Shown: piece by piece, positions 25,389 through 35,432 of the stretch | Layout of the letters: each line of letters begins with the position of its first letter | Numbering within the stretch: the first letter of the stretch is position 1 | Source: Parageobacillus caldoxylosilyticus NBRC 107762 | Lineage (GTDB): Bacteria; Bacillota; Bacilli; Bacillales; Anoxybacillaceae | Direction: 5' to 3' | Assembly: GCF_000632715.1 (NCBI RefSeq) | Contig: NZ_BAWO01000010.1 | Coordinates: forward strand, 1 to 64,000 | Length of the DNA: 64,000 nucleotides | Position numbers and translations under genes: made by a program | Notes under the pieces: generated by a model | Seen by the model: only the letters and a program-made list of their open reading frames with translations | What the model was told of the DNA's origin: nothing | Database searches by the model: none

Positions 25389-26210
25389 ATGACATTAAAA
25401 ATTGCCTGCCTGCAGCTGGATATTGTCTTCGGCAGTCCGCACGAAAACGAACAGGTTGTAGAAAGAGAAATAGAAAAAATTGCAAAAGAACGTCCGGATG
25501 TCATCGTTCTTCCTGAACTATGGACGACTGGCTATGACTTAACTCGTCTCGATGAAATCGCCGATGAAAACGGCGAACGCGCGAAAACGTTCATTACAAA
25601 ACTAGCAAAATCGTACCGCGTCCATCTTGTTGCCGGTTCAGTCGCCAAAAAAACGGCAAAAGGCGTGACAAACACGATGTATGTCGTCGACCGAAACGGC
25701 ACGGTCGTTGGCGAATACAGCAAACTGCACCTCTTTCAGTTGATGGATGAGCATCTTTACCTCCAGCCTGGGGAGGATACCGGTTTATTTACGCTCGAAA
25801 ACACCTTATGCGCCGGTGTCATTTGCTATGACATCCGCTTTCCGGAATGGATCCGCGTCCATGCGGTCCAGGGGGCGGAAGTGCTGTTTGTCGTTGCCCA
25901 GTGGCCGCTCCCCCGCCTTGCCCATTGGCGCACGCTGCTTGCGGCGCGCGCCATTGAAAATCAATGCTATGTCGTCGCTTGCAACCGCGCCGGCAGCGAC
26001 CCGAACAACGTGTTTGCCGGCCATTCCATGATCATCGATCCATGGGGGGAAATCATTGCCGAGGCGAGCGAGGAGCCTTGCGCACTCACGGCGCAAATCG
26101 ATTTGCAAAAAGTGCAGGAAGTGCGGGCGCGCATCCCGATTTTTGCCGACCGCCGTCCTGAATATTATCAGGCGGCAGAAAAAAATTTTACAAAAAGTAT
26201 TGACAAATAA
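25389..26210 (+). CDS. mtnU: Carbon-nitrogen hydrolase MtnU (omega-amidase type)
   Basis: A 273-residue nitrilase-superfamily protein. The Glu-Lys-Cys triad is visible: Glu in VLPELWTTGYD, Lys in YSKLHLFQ and Cys in GVICYDIRFPEW. In the salvage pathway this enzyme is thought to hydrolyse the alpha-ketoglutaramate left when MtnE uses glutamine as amino donor. It begins after CGAGGTGAACACGA. The promoter of the next operon starts inside its last codons. Confidence 0.88.
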   Translation: MTLKIACLQLDIVFGSPHENEQVVEREIEKIAKERPDVIVLPELWTTGYDLTRLDEIADENGERAKTFITKLAKSYRVHLVAGSVAKKTAKGVTNTMYVVDRNGTVVGEYSKLHLFQLMDEHLYLQPGEDTGLFTLENTLCAGVICYDIRFPEWIRVHAVQGAEVLFVVAQWPLPRLAHWRTLLAARAIENQCYVVACNRAGSDPNNVFAGHSMIIDPWGEIIAEASEEPCALTAQIDLQKVQEVRARIPIFADRRPEYYQAAEKNFTKSIDK

Positions 26211-26229
26211 ATTCGTCAGCGTGTATGAT
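26200..26229 (+). promoter_or_regulatory. SigA promoter of mtnK-mtnA
   Basis: TTGACA (26200-26205) and TATGAT (26224-26229), 18 bases apart. The -35 lies in the last codons of mtnU (stop 26208-26210), mirroring the mtnW promoter at the end of mtnE. Confidence 0.75.
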
Positions 26230-26295
26230 TCGAATCAAACGCACAAATATTTTCTAACATAAGCAAAAATTCGAAAAATGAATATACTGAAAATA

Positions 26296-26514
26296 CTCTT
26301 ATCAAGAGTTGGCTGAGGGAATTGGCCCAATGAAGCCCAGCAACCGACCGTAATACTATCGTGAGATAGGGCGCACGTTTTTTCGGCGCCGGAAGTTCCA
26401 CCTTCCGCAGGGCACGGTGCTAAGTCCAACAGAAAGACTCGTTCTTTCTGGAAGATAAGAGGTGCGAAGAATTGGAATCTTCAAGCCTCTTTCTACGCAG
26501 AAAGAGGCTTTTTA
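26296..26514 (+). promoter_or_regulatory. SAM-I riboswitch (S box) of mtnK-mtnA
   Basis: CTCTTATCAAGAG, GGCTGAGGGA, CCAATGAAGCCCAGCAACC, CACGGTGCTAAGTCC and GATAAGAGG mark an S-box aptamer (26296-26463). It is followed by the terminator AAGCCTCTTT / AAAGAGGCTT with a T-run (26483-26514). The P3 arm is about 45 nt longer than in the copy at 23803-23957. Confidence 0.95.
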
Positions 26515-26543
26515 ATTTAGTTATGAAGGGGGATTTTATTCCA

Positions 26544-27746
26544 ATGTCGATCTCACATTCATCCGTTTATGAACCGTTAACAGAACAAGGAGCCATTTCT
26601 TTAGCCGTGCGCCTCGGCCTCTTCCGCGAAGGAGCGCCGCTTGTCTGCCGGGAAATCGGGGACGGTAACCTTAATCTCGTTTTCCGCATCGTCGATAAAG
26701 AAGCGAAAAAAGGAATTATCATCAAACAAGCCCTTCCATATGCGAAAGTCGTTGGGGAAAGCTGGCCGCTCACCTTAAAACGCGCGGTAATCGAAAGCAA
26801 TGCGCTGCGCACATTTGCCGGCTATGCGCCGCAATATGTACCAAAAGTTTACTATTCCGATGAATCTTTAGCCATTACCGTGATGGAAGACTTGTCGCGT
26901 TTGCAAATTGCCCGCAAAGGCTTGATTGAAGGGAAAACATATCCACTTCTATCTCAGCATATCGGCGAATTTATCGCAAAAACGTTATTTTACACGTCGG
27001 ATTTCGGCATGAATCAGCAAGAAAAAAAACAGCTGGCGCAAAGCTTTGTCAATCCGGAACTGTGCAAAATCACGGAAGATCTTGTATTTACCGATCCGTT
27101 TTTTAATCATGAAACGAACAACTTTGAAGAAGAACTGCGCGACGATGTCGAATCGCTTTGGAACGATGACAAGCTTCACTTAGAGGTTGCCAAATTAAAG
27201 CGCAAGTTTTTAACCGAAGGGGATGCACTCATTCACGGTGACTTGCACACAGGCAGCATTTTCGCCAGCGACAAAGAAACGAAAATCATTGATCCAGAGT
27301 TTGCGTTTTACGGTCCATTTGGATTTGACATCGGTCAGTTTTTCGCAAACTTGCTGTTAAATGCGTTGTCCCGCCCAGAATCGCAGCAAGAGCCGTTATT
27401 TGCTCATATTGACAACACATGGAAAGTATTTACAACCGTCTTTTCTGAACTTTGGCATACGCACAATGTCGAACCGTATGCGAAAACGAAAGGACTATTA
27501 GAAGAGGTGCTGCATCATACCTTTGTCGATGCGATCGGCTTTGCCGGCTGCGAAGTGATCCGCCGCACAATTGGCTTGGCACATGTCGCCGACCTGGACG
27601 GCATCGAAAATAAAGAGGAACGTTTGCAAGCAAAACGCCACGCGCTTCGCCTTGGCAGAAGCCTTATCTTGCGACGTGAAACATTATCTAGCATCAAAGA
27701 AATTCGTTCTCTTTTCGCCCAAACAGTGCTAGCACCAACGAATTAA
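26544..27746 (+). CDS. mtnK: S-methyl-5-thioribose kinase
   Basis: A 400-residue kinase of the choline/aminoglycoside kinase fold that phosphorylates methylthioribose at C1 using ATP. The catalytic loop [12 protein letters not shown] and the metal Asp in [11 protein letters not shown] are clear. ATG 26544 follows GAAGGGGG; the longer frame from 26472 starts inside the riboswitch terminator and is rejected. It opens an operon with mtnA and an ABC importer. Confidence 0.95.
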   Translation: MSISHSSVYEPLTEQGAISLAVRLGLFREGAPLVCREIGDGNLNLVFRIVDKEAKKGIIIKQALPYAKVVGESWPLTLKRAVIESNALRTFAGYAPQYVPKVYYSDESLAITVMEDLSRLQIARKGLIEGKTYPLLSQHIGEFIAKTLFYTSDFGMNQQEKKQLAQSFVNPELCKITEDLVFTDPFFNHETNNFEEELRDDVESLWNDDKLHLEVAKLKRKFLTEGDALIHGDLHTGSIFASDKETKIIDPEFAFYGPFGFDIGQFFANLLLNALSRPESQQEPLFAHIDNTWKVFTTVFSELWHTHNVEPYAKTKGLLEEVLHHTFVDAIGFAGCEVIRRTIGLAHVADLDGIENKEERLQAKRHALRLGRSLILRRETLSSIKEIRSLFAQTVLAPTN

Positions 27747-27767
27747 CACAATGAAAGGAAGAACCAT

Positions 27768-28838
27768 ATGGCAGAACCATTCGCAATCCCGCGCTCTGTA
27801 GAATGGAACGACACGCATATTACGATTTTAAATCAACAAAAGCTGCCGTTAGTGACGGAATATTTGCAATTGGAAAATATTGAAGACGTTTGGGAGGCGA
27901 TTGCGTCGCTGAAAGTGCGCGGCGCCCCGGCAATCGGCATTGCCGCCGCTTACGGCCTCGCGCTTGCCGCCCGGCAATATGAAACAGAATCACTGGAACA
28001 TTTTAAAAAACAGTTGCAAAAAGACCGTGACTACTTAGCAAGCGCCCGGCCAACAGCAGTCAATCTGTTTTGGGCGCTGGACCGCCTTGTTGCCAGCATC
28101 GCCCATGCTTCCTCTGTCAATGAAGCAAAAACAACGCTCGTCCATGAAGCGATTCGCATTCAAATTGAAGATGAGGACGTTTGCCGGCGAATCGGGGAAC
28201 ATGCGCTTTCCTTGTTTCAAAACGGCGACCGCATTTTAACGATTTGCAACGCCGGATCGATCGCCACCGCCCGTTACGGCACGGCGCTTGCCCCGTTTTA
28301 TTTGGCGAAAGAAAAAGGAATGAATCTGCACGTGTACGCGTCGGAAACACGCCCTGTCCTGCAAGGGGCAAGATTGACGACGTGGGAATTAATGCAGGCT
28401 GGCGTAGATGTGACGCTTATTACCGATAATATGGCGGCACAAACGATCAAGGCGAAAAACATTACCGCCGTCATCGTCGGCGCCGACCGCATTGCCGCCA
28501 ACGGCGATACAGCCAATAAAATTGGCACGTTTGGCCTTGCCTTGCTGGCTAAAGCATTCGGCATTCCGTTTTATGTAGCCGCGCCGCTGTCAACGATCGA
28601 TTTAGCGACAAAAACAGGAGAAGAAATTCCAATCGAGGAACGCAAACCAGAGGAAGTGACACATATCGCCGGAACGCCGATCGCCCCGGAAGGAGTAAAC
28701 GTCTATAATCCGGCCTTTGACGTTACGCCGCACCATCTCATTACGGCTATCATTACCGAACAAGGCATCATTCGCGGCAATTATGAAACGGAACTTCCAG
28801 CACTATTTGCAAAGGGGGAACAGCATGAAGCGATTTAG
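27768..28838 (+). CDS. mtnA: S-methyl-5-thioribose-1-phosphate isomerase
   Basis: A 356-residue eIF2B-alpha-like isomerase converting methylthioribose-1-P to methylthioribulose-1-P. Family motifs KVRGAPAIG, the catalytic Cys in [22 protein letters not shown] and the Asp in [13 protein letters not shown] are present. AAAGGAAGAA precedes ATG 27768. Its 3' end overlaps the solute-binding protein gene by 14 bases, tying the transporter to salvage. Confidence 0.95.
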   Translation: MAEPFAIPRSVEWNDTHITILNQQKLPLVTEYLQLENIEDVWEAIASLKVRGAPAIGIAAAYGLALAARQYETESLEHFKKQLQKDRDYLASARPTAVNLFWALDRLVASIAHASSVNEAKTTLVHEAIRIQIEDEDVCRRIGEHALSLFQNGDRILTICNAGSIATARYGTALAPFYLAKEKGMNLHVYASETRPVLQGARLTTWELMQAGVDVTLITDNMAAQTIKAKNITAVIVGADRIAANGDTANKIGTFGLALLAKAFGIPFYVAAPLSTIDLATKTGEEIPIEERKPEEVTHIAGTPIAPEGVNVYNPAFDVTPHHLITAIITEQGIIRGNYETELPALFAKGEQHEAI

Positions 28839-29970
28839 ACTTAACTATTTATTGGCACTTCTTTTTTCCGCTATCGTCATCCTTAGCGGCTGCATGAACG
28901 AACAAGATGCCGTCAGTCCGAAACCGGCCAAACAAGAAAACGGCACGGCTGAGAAAACGGCCGAAACGACGGCGGCGGCAACCGAACAAGCAGAAATCCC
29001 TGATAAATTAAAGAAACCGATTAAAATCGCCGCCATTATGCAAATGTCGATTGGCACCTTTTCTTCGCAATATATCGCCGGGGTAAAAGAACAAGTGCAA
29101 AAATTTGGCGGCGAAGTGCAAATTTACAATGCGGACAACGATTTAACGAAAATGGCTTCTTATGTCGAAACAGCGATTACGCAAAACGTTGATGCGATTC
29201 TATTAGACCATGGCCGGGCGGATGCGCTCGAAGGACCGGTGAAAAAGGCGGTCGCGAAAGGCATTCCTGTCGTCGCGTTTGACAACGATTTAAACATCCC
29301 AGGCGTAACGGTCATTGACCAAGACGACTACAGCCTCGCCTGGAAGACGTTAAAAACGTTGGCCGAAGACTTAAACGGCGAAGGAAACATCGTCACGATT
29401 TGGGTCGGCGGATTTACACCGATGGAGCGGCGCCATGTGATTTACGATGCGTTTAAAAAACGCTATCCGAACATCAAAGAAGTGGCGAAATTCGGTACAG
29501 CCAGCGCCAATACCGCCTTGGACACGCAAACGCAAATGGAAGCGATTTTGAAAAAATATCCGAATAAAGGCGATATTGATGCGGTGTTTGCGACTTGGGA
29601 CGAATTTGCCAAAGGCGCAACGCGAGCGATCGAGCAAGCAGGACGCAATGAAATTAAAGTATATGGCATCGATTTAAGCGATGAAGATTTGCAAATAATG
29701 CAAAAACCAAACAGCCCGTGGGTCGCTACGACCGCAACAGACCCGGCGGAAGTCGGCCGCGTTCAAGTCCGCTTTGCTTATCAAAAAATCGCCGGGGAAA
29801 GAACGCCAAACATTTATTCGCTAGAACCGCATTTAGTCAAACGATCCGATTTGCCTAACCAACAAGTGTCGATGAAAGACCTCCACCAATACATCGCCGG
29901 ATGGGGACAGTCGAATGTGGCGGTTTCCCCTTGGATGAAAACGCTGGAAGCACAGGTGAAGAACAAATGA
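28825..29970 (+). CDS. Sugar-type ABC solute-binding lipoprotein, probable methylthioribose binder
   Basis: A 381-residue lipoprotein (lipobox LSGC after a hydrophobic signal) with a Type I periplasmic binding fold, like RbsB/XylF ([51 protein letters not shown]). A Thr/Glu/Ala-rich linker follows the Cys. ATG 28825 after AAAGGGGGAACAGC overlaps mtnA. Being in the SAM-controlled mtnK-mtnA operon with an ATPase and permease, it most likely imports methylthioribose; the family is known, the substrate is inferred. Confidence 0.82.
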   Translation: MKRFRLNYLLALLFSAIVILSGCMNEQDAVSPKPAKQENGTAEKTAETTAAATEQAEIPDKLKKPIKIAAIMQMSIGTFSSQYIAGVKEQVQKFGGEVQIYNADNDLTKMASYVETAITQNVDAILLDHGRADALEGPVKKAVAKGIPVVAFDNDLNIPGVTVIDQDDYSLAWKTLKTLAEDLNGEGNIVTIWVGGFTPMERRHVIYDAFKKRYPNIKEVAKFGTASANTALDTQTQMEAILKKYPNKGDIDAVFATWDEFAKGATRAIEQAGRNEIKVYGIDLSDEDLQIMQKPNSPWVATTATDPAEVGRVQVRFAYQKIAGERTPNIYSLEPHLVKRSDLPNQQVSMKDLHQYIAGWGQSNVAVSPWMKTLEAQVKNK

Positions 29971-31514
29971 GCGGTCTTTATATGAATCATATTTATAAAT
30001 CGTTTGGAACTATCAACGTATTAAACGGCGTGAGCCTCCATGTTCAACCTGGGGAAGTTCACGCCCTTTTAGGGATGAATGGCGCCGGCAAAAGCACATT
30101 AATGAAAATTCTGGCAGGCGATCTTTCCCCTGATCAAGGTACGATTACCATTGATGGGAAAGAGCAGCAGTTTTCCTCGCCTGCTGATGCCAAAAAGGCG
30201 GGCATTGGTTTAGTGGTTCAGGAAGTCGATACGGCTCTCTTTCCCGCCTTGACTGTCTATGAAAATATTGCCGCCGATGAGATCGCAAAGACAAAACAAA
30301 AGCCACTGCTTTCATGGAAACAACAAAAAGAACGGGCTGCAGAGCTGTTGCGCCGAGTCGGCCTGTCGATTTCGCCGGCCAAACTCATTCGCGAATGTTC
30401 CCTGCATGAAAAACAGCTGATTGTTCTGGCAAAAGTCCTGTCTTCTTCAGCACGCTACATCATTTTGGATGAGCCGACCGCCGCGCTGAGCGAGACGGAA
30501 ACAAAGCGGCTGTTTACGATTATCAATGAACTTAAAGCGCAAGGCGTTTCCTTTATCTATATTTCTCACAAATTAAAGGAAATTAAAGAAATTTGCGACC
30601 GCGTCACGATTTTGCGCGATGGGAACGTCGTCCACCATGGCGATGTTGCCTCTCTTTCTCTAGAAGAAATGATCCGCTATATGGTAGGACGCTCTTACAC
30701 AACGGCGCAAAGGGAAACCCGCACATACGGGGATGATCGTCTTTTTGAAGTGAAACAGCTTCATATCGCTAAAACAAATACAACGGTCGACCTCTACGTT
30801 CATAAAGGGGAAATTGTTGGCATCGCCGGACTTGTCGGAGCGGGAAAAACGGAGCTGGCGGAAAGTTTAATTGCCAGCAGCAAAACAACCGGCGAATGGT
30901 GGATCGACGGAAAACGTTATGCATTTGCTTCCCCAAAAGAGGCGATTGCGGCCGGCATTTGCTTAATTCCGGAAGAACGGAGAAAACAAGGACTTTTTCT
31001 TCAGGAACCAGTTCGCACCAATCTTACCGTCCGGCTACTATCTTCATTAACGAAATGGCTGTGGGTGCGGCAAAAAAAAGAAACATCCGTTGCCAAACAG
31101 CTTGTCGATTCCTTGCAAATTCATCCGCCTTTCCTGTCGACGAGCGTGCGGCAATTAAGCGGCGGCAACCAGCAAAAAGTCGTGATCGGGAAATGGTTAA
31201 AAACCGATGCGCGCATATTCATTTTTGACGAACCGACAAAAGGAATTGACATCAACGCCAAGCAAGAAGTATTTTCAATCATCCGTTCCCTTGCCGACGA
31301 AGGGAAAGCGATTTTGTATTTAACAAGCGAATTTCAAGAACTGCTTGATATTGCCGATACGATTTACATCATGGTGGACGGCAAGCTGATCAAACGCGTG
31401 CCCGCCCATGACATCACCTATGAACAACTCATTTATTACTGCAGCGGAGGTGAGATGGATGGCACAGCCAGCCGTTTCGGTCGCCAAGAAAAAGCAAGCG
31501 CCATCTCTTCTTGA
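29967..31514 (+). CDS. RbsA-type double ABC ATPase of the mtn importer
   Basis: A 515-residue ATPase with two cassettes, as in ribose importers. The first has Walker A GMNGAGKST and Walker B YIILDEPTAAL. The second has GLVGAGKTE and RIFIFDEPTKGID, with signature LSGGNQQKV. The first cassette's signature region (CSLHEKQLIVLAKVL) deviates from LSGGQ, common in RbsA N-domains. It starts at ATG 29967 with a 4-base overlap with the preceding stop and overlaps the permease gene by 56 bases. Confidence 0.88.
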   Translation: MSGLYMNHIYKSFGTINVLNGVSLHVQPGEVHALLGMNGAGKSTLMKILAGDLSPDQGTITIDGKEQQFSSPADAKKAGIGLVVQEVDTALFPALTVYENIAADEIAKTKQKPLLSWKQQKERAAELLRRVGLSISPAKLIRECSLHEKQLIVLAKVLSSSARYIILDEPTAALSETETKRLFTIINELKAQGVSFIYISHKLKEIKEICDRVTILRDGNVVHHGDVASLSLEEMIRYMVGRSYTTAQRETRTYGDDRLFEVKQLHIAKTNTTVDLYVHKGEIVGIAGLVGAGKTELAESLIASSKTTGEWWIDGKRYAFASPKEAIAAGICLIPEERRKQGLFLQEPVRTNLTVRLLSSLTKWLWVRQKKETSVAKQLVDSLQIHPPFLSTSVRQLSGGNQQKVVIGKWLKTDARIFIFDEPTKGIDINAKQEVFSIIRSLADEGKAILYLTSEFQELLDIADTIYIMVDGKLIKRVPAHDITYEQLIYYCSGGEMDGTASRFGRQEKASAISS

Positions 31515-32469
31515 ATTTTTATATAAACATGGCACATTGCTTGCCATTCTCGTTGTCATCGCCTATTTTGGCATCACACAAGACCGCTTTTTTACGTACG
31601 AAAATTTCAGCGATATTTTGCGCTCGATTTCCATCGTCACGCTCGTTGCGATTGGCATTACGTTTTCCCTTATTGTCGATGGATTTGATTTATCCGTCGG
31701 CTCGACCGTCAGCCTGGCAACCATCGCCAGCGCCGCGGCGCTCGTATTATACCGCCAGGAAATTCTCGTTACTTTGCTTGTTCCGCTTTTACTGGGAATT
31801 GCCGTCGGCTTGTTAAACTCGTTATTAATTGTGAAATTAAAATTGCCGGATTTATTGGCTACACTGGCAACGATGTACGCGATTAACGGTGTGCAGCTGA
31901 CATATACGAAAGGATTTTCCATTTACAACGACATGCCGCTTCCAGACGGAGGAACGGCGCCGGGCAAATTTATTCCTTCTTTTTTATTTATCGGTCAAGG
32001 GGAAGTGTTCGGCATTCCGTTTTCCGTTTTGCTTATGTTAATCATTGTCATTGCTTCCCATTTGTTTTTGACGTACACCAAACCGGGAAGATTGTTTTAT
32101 ATGACGGGGGAAAATCTTGAAGCAGCACGGCTTTCGGGTATTCCTGTCAACCGCTATCGCACGTATGCATATGTCATCAGCGGGTTTTTCGCGGCGCTTG
32201 GCGGCATTGTTCTCGCCTCCCGCATCGGAACCGGGCAAGTATCGGCCGGAGCTTCCTTTTTAATGGACGGCGTAGCGGCCGCATATATCGGCTTTTCCGT
32301 ATTTGGCGCCGGAAAGCCGAATGTCATCGGCACGCTGTTTGGCTCGATTTTAATGGGGGTTTTGCTCAACGGATTGACGATGATGAACGTTCCATATTAT
32401 GCTCAGGATATTATTAAAGGGGTTATTTTAGTAGGAGCGCTCGCTTTATCGCATATACAAAAAAAATAG
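31459..32469 (+). CDS. RbsC-type permease of the mtn importer
   Basis: A 336-residue membrane protein of the branched-chain/ribose permease family (VDGFDLSVGSTVSLATIASA; PDLLATLATMYAINGVQ; GRLFYMTGENLEAARLSGI). About ten membrane helices. The start at 31459 lies 8 bases after GGAGG within the ATPase gene. It is the last gene of the mtnK-mtnA-importer operon, closed by a terminator. It completes a carbohydrate importer whose likely substrate is methylthioribose. Confidence 0.86.
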   Translation: MAQPAVSVAKKKQAPSLLEFLYKHGTLLAILVVIAYFGITQDRFFTYENFSDILRSISIVTLVAIGITFSLIVDGFDLSVGSTVSLATIASAAALVLYRQEILVTLLVPLLLGIAVGLLNSLLIVKLKLPDLLATLATMYAINGVQLTYTKGFSIYNDMPLPDGGTAPGKFIPSFLFIGQGEVFGIPFSVLLMLIIVIASHLFLTYTKPGRLFYMTGENLEAARLSGIPVNRYRTYAYVISGFFAALGGIVLASRIGTGQVSAGASFLMDGVAAAYIGFSVFGAGKPNVIGTLFGSILMGVLLNGLTMMNVPYYAQDIIKGVILVGALALSHIQKK

Positions 32470-32490
32470 GAATGTTTCATTCATGCGCAT

Positions 32491-32527
32491 AAAAAACTAG
32501 AAGCGGACCGCAGCTTCTAGTTTTTTT
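32491..32527. terminator. Bidirectional terminator between the mtn importer and ogt
   Basis: AAAACTAGAAGC and GCTTCTAGTTTT arms, loop GGACC(G)C(A), T-runs on both strands; it serves both converging operons. Confidence 0.88.
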
Positions 32528-33026
32528 CTGTCATACTATACCGTTGCTCGAGCTTGAGCAGCTGCGCCTTGACATCGATGCGGCTGCCAGCGTATCCCGT
32601 CAGCGCACGGTTTTTTCCAATCACCCGATGGCAAGGAACGACAATGGCCAGCTCGTTGGCCCGGTTTGCTTGTCCTACCGCCCGCACCGCTTTAGGGCGG
32701 CCGATTTTACTCGCAATATCACTGTAGCTAACCGTCGTTCCGTACGGAATTTCACAAAGCGCCTGCCATACTTGTTCTTGAAAATCCGTTCCTTTCCATT
32801 TCAAAGGCAGGTTAAACGTTTTCCGTCTGCCCCGAAAATATTCATCGAGCTGTGAGACAGCATTTTCTAATAAGGAAGAACGGCTTTTTATCATTTCATA
32901 TTGCTGGCAAAGCTCGCGCCAATCTTCCTCAAACAGCTGGACACTGACGATCGCTTCACCGTCGGAAACGACATAGATATTTCCGAGCAAATCAGATGGA
33001 TAGATGCTGAATTCAAATTTCATCAT
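32517..33026 (-). CDS. ogt: Methylated-DNA--protein-cysteine methyltransferase
   Basis: A 169-residue suicide repair protein that takes the methyl from O6-methylguanine. The acceptor site VVPCHRVIGKN is intact, and the preceding YSDIASKIGRPKAVRAVGQA is the DNA-binding helix-turn-helix. The start (33026, or the next Met at 33023) overlaps the end of kinE by 14 bases, so the two are co-transcribed. The same pairing of kinE with an ogt gene beside the mtn cluster is known in B. subtilis. Confidence 0.92.
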   Translation of the reverse strand: MMKFEFSIYPSDLLGNIYVVSDGEAIVSVQLFEEDWRELCQQYEMIKSRSSLLENAVSQLDEYFRGRRKTFNLPLKWKGTDFQEQVWQALCEIPYGTTVSYSDIASKIGRPKAVRAVGQANRANELAIVVPCHRVIGKNRALTGYAGSRIDVKAQLLKLEQRYSMTEKN

Positions 33027-35235
33027 GATCGTCCTCTTTCTCTACTCTTTTGATCGGGAGGGTAATATGGAATGTTGTACCGACGCCAACTTCGCTTTCT
33101 ACATCAATTTTTCCTTGGTGTTCCTCTATAATTTTATAGCTCACCATCAATCCTAGTCCAGTGCCGCGCTCTTTTGTGGTATAAAACGGCTCGCCGAGCT
33201 TTTTAATTTTATCTTTCGGAATGCCGCATCCTTGGTCAGTAATGGAAATGCGAATGTGGTTGTCGTCGCTCTGCCGGATGCGAACGGTAACATCTCCGCC
33301 TTTTGGCATCACTTCAATCGCATTTTTTAATATATTGATAAACACTTGCTTTAGTTGGTTTGGCTCGCAATAAATAGGCGGGAGCTGCGGGGCGAAATCC
33401 GCGATAATCTGCACGCTGTGCATCATCGCTTGCACGTTGATTAAATCGATCGTATCCTGCATGATTTTGCATATGTCGTTTTGCTGGTATTGAATCGCCT
33501 GTGGCTTGGCAAGAACGAGAAATTCGGTAATAATGGATTCAATCCGCTTTAATTCAGACATAATGACGTTAAAATACATCGAATAATCTTCTTTAATGCT
33601 TCCTTGCAGCAACTGAATAAATCCTTTCAGCGCCGTCATTGGATTGCGGATTTCATGAGCAATGCCTGCGGCCAGTTCTCCCACTACATTCAAGGTATCT
33701 GATTTTCTTAGCTGCAGCTCCATCTCCTTTCTTTCGGTAATATCGCGGAGCATCATCATTCCAACGCCAGGGATGATTTCCTTTTTGAGTGCAAATTCGA
33801 TAATTTTCTGCTTGCCATCATTGGAAAAGTCGACCTCGGCATACGCTTCGCCAACGCGTTCGCTTTGTTGGATCAACTTACGGAAATGCTTGCGCGCCTT
33901 TTCCGGTATAAATTCTGTAATCGGCCGGTGAAGCAGTTGTTCTTTCCCCGCTTGGAATATTTCACAGGCGATCGGGTTTACGTCCAAAATGCGATACCCT
34001 TGGCCCCATAACAATATTCCATCCATCGCATGGTCAAAAATGCTGCGGAATTTCTGCTCGCTTTCGCGAAGTTCCCTTTCTATTTTTCTCCGTTCCGTCA
34101 CGTTGCGGAAAATCGTCAAATGATATCCATCTATTGCCCCTTTTTTCATCGTAAATTCCAGCTGTTTGTCTTCTCCGTTCGGCATATGAAACGTCAGTTC
34201 ATCGCGGATTTCCCCTTTTTTGCGAAATTCCGCAAAAATGCGCTTTACTTTCTCATCGTTATGGTCAAGGAAATCAAGCAGATTTTTCCGCACAAGCAAA
34301 TTCAGCGGCAGTTCGAACGTCCGGCTTGCGGCACGGTTGGCATTTAAAATATACCCATAGTCATCCCATATTAAAATCGCCTCGTGCGCCTGCTCGAAAA
34401 TGGCGCGAAACCTTTCTTCGCTTTTTTGCAGTTTAATCTCCATGTTTTTCCGATCGGTCACATCGCGCATAATTGCCATATAAAAACCGCTATATACATT
34501 GGATGTCGTTGTCAGTTCAAACATTTTGACCGTGCCGTCCAAACGAACGAGAGACAGCTCCCCTTTTGCCGTTCCTTTTTCTTTCAGCTCGGCAAGCAGG
34601 CGGACAAAATCATCGACATCTTCTTTGGCGATGAACTGCTGAAATGACAGATTCAACAATTTCGCCTTCTCTAGATTTAAACTCATGCAAAAAGCGGGAT
34701 TCACATCGATAAACCGGCCGAATTCGTCAAAAATAACAATGCTGTCCACCGCCCGGTTAAACACATCTTTAAACAAAAACTCATGCATAATCCGTTCCCG
34801 CTCCAATGCTTTATGTGCGGAAATATCGCGCATAATCACCAAATCATATTCGTTAAACGCATCTTTTTTCATGGAAAACTCAATATGCTTCACTTTTCCG
34901 TTCGCCAGCTTGATCAACAGCTCGTCGCTGAATGAACCAAACTTATGTAACATCGACTGCTGAAACATTAAAATATCCGGTGGGACTAACTCGAGAAACA
35001 TCGACAATTTTTTGCCAATAAGCTCGCATTTATCCATTTCAAACAGTTTGCAAGCCGCTTCATTCACATCAACAAACTCACCGTGTTTATTAAAAATGAC
35101 AATCGCGTCTAATGAACGTTCAAAAATGATTGAATAGCTGTTTAACCGTTCCTTTAACCGTCTATTTTCTTCTTCTAACAATCTTACGTCCACTACTACG
35201 TTTTTTTCTTCACGGGGAGAAAGGTTACGGCTCAT
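33013..35235 (-). CDS. kinE: Multi-PAS sensor histidine kinase, KinE-like sporulation kinase
   Basis: A 740-residue cytoplasmic kinase with no membrane segment. Four PAS domains follow one another (about residues 40-150, 160-275, 280-395, 400-515). Then come the dimerisation domain with the phospho-acceptor in GIAHEIRNPM (about 527) and an ATPase domain with NILKNAIE, DQGCGIPKD and GTGLGLMVSYKI. Length, architecture and position beside ogt and mtn match B. subtilis KinE, which feeds the Spo0F phosphorelay. ATG 35235 has GGAGAAGGAGAG upstream. No response regulator is adjacent, as expected for a phosphorelay kinase. Confidence 0.82.
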   Translation of the reverse strand: MSRNLSPREEKNVVVDVRLLEEENRRLKERLNSYSIIFERSLDAIVIFNKHGEFVDVNEAACKLFEMDKCELIGKKLSMFLELVPPDILMFQQSMLHKFGSFSDELLIKLANGKVKHIEFSMKKDAFNEYDLVIMRDISAHKALERERIMHEFLFKDVFNRAVDSIVIFDEFGRFIDVNPAFCMSLNLEKAKLLNLSFQQFIAKEDVDDFVRLLAELKEKGTAKGELSLVRLDGTVKMFELTTTSNVYSGFYMAIMRDVTDRKNMEIKLQKSEERFRAIFEQAHEAILIWDDYGYILNANRAASRTFELPLNLLVRKNLLDFLDHNDEKVKRIFAEFRKKGEIRDELTFHMPNGEDKQLEFTMKKGAIDGYHLTIFRNVTERRKIERELRESEQKFRSIFDHAMDGILLWGQGYRILDVNPIACEIFQAGKEQLLHRPITEFIPEKARKHFRKLIQQSERVGEAYAEVDFSNDGKQKIIEFALKKEIIPGVGMMMLRDITERKEMELQLRKSDTLNVVGELAAGIAHEIRNPMTALKGFIQLLQGSIKEDYSMYFNVIMSELKRIESIITEFLVLAKPQAIQYQQNDICKIMQDTIDLINVQAMMHSVQIIADFAPQLPPIYCEPNQLKQVFINILKNAIEVMPKGGDVTVRIRQSDDNHIRISITDQGCGIPKDKIKKLGEPFYTTKERGTGLGLMVSYKIIEEHQGKIDVESEVGVGTTFHITLPIKRVEKEDDHDEI

Positions 35236-35432
35236 ATTGATCTCTCCTTCTCCATACCATATCAAATTAATATATATTCTCTATGGAAAATTTTACTCCT
35301 CCCCTGTTTTTTAAAAATTCCATACAAATAAATTTTTGCAATATTCGACAAGTTTTTTTCCTTTTTCTTTTGTCTAAAATATGATATATTAAAGTGTTGT
35401 TTTTTTATGCATTGGCAAAGGGGTTTGTTCCG

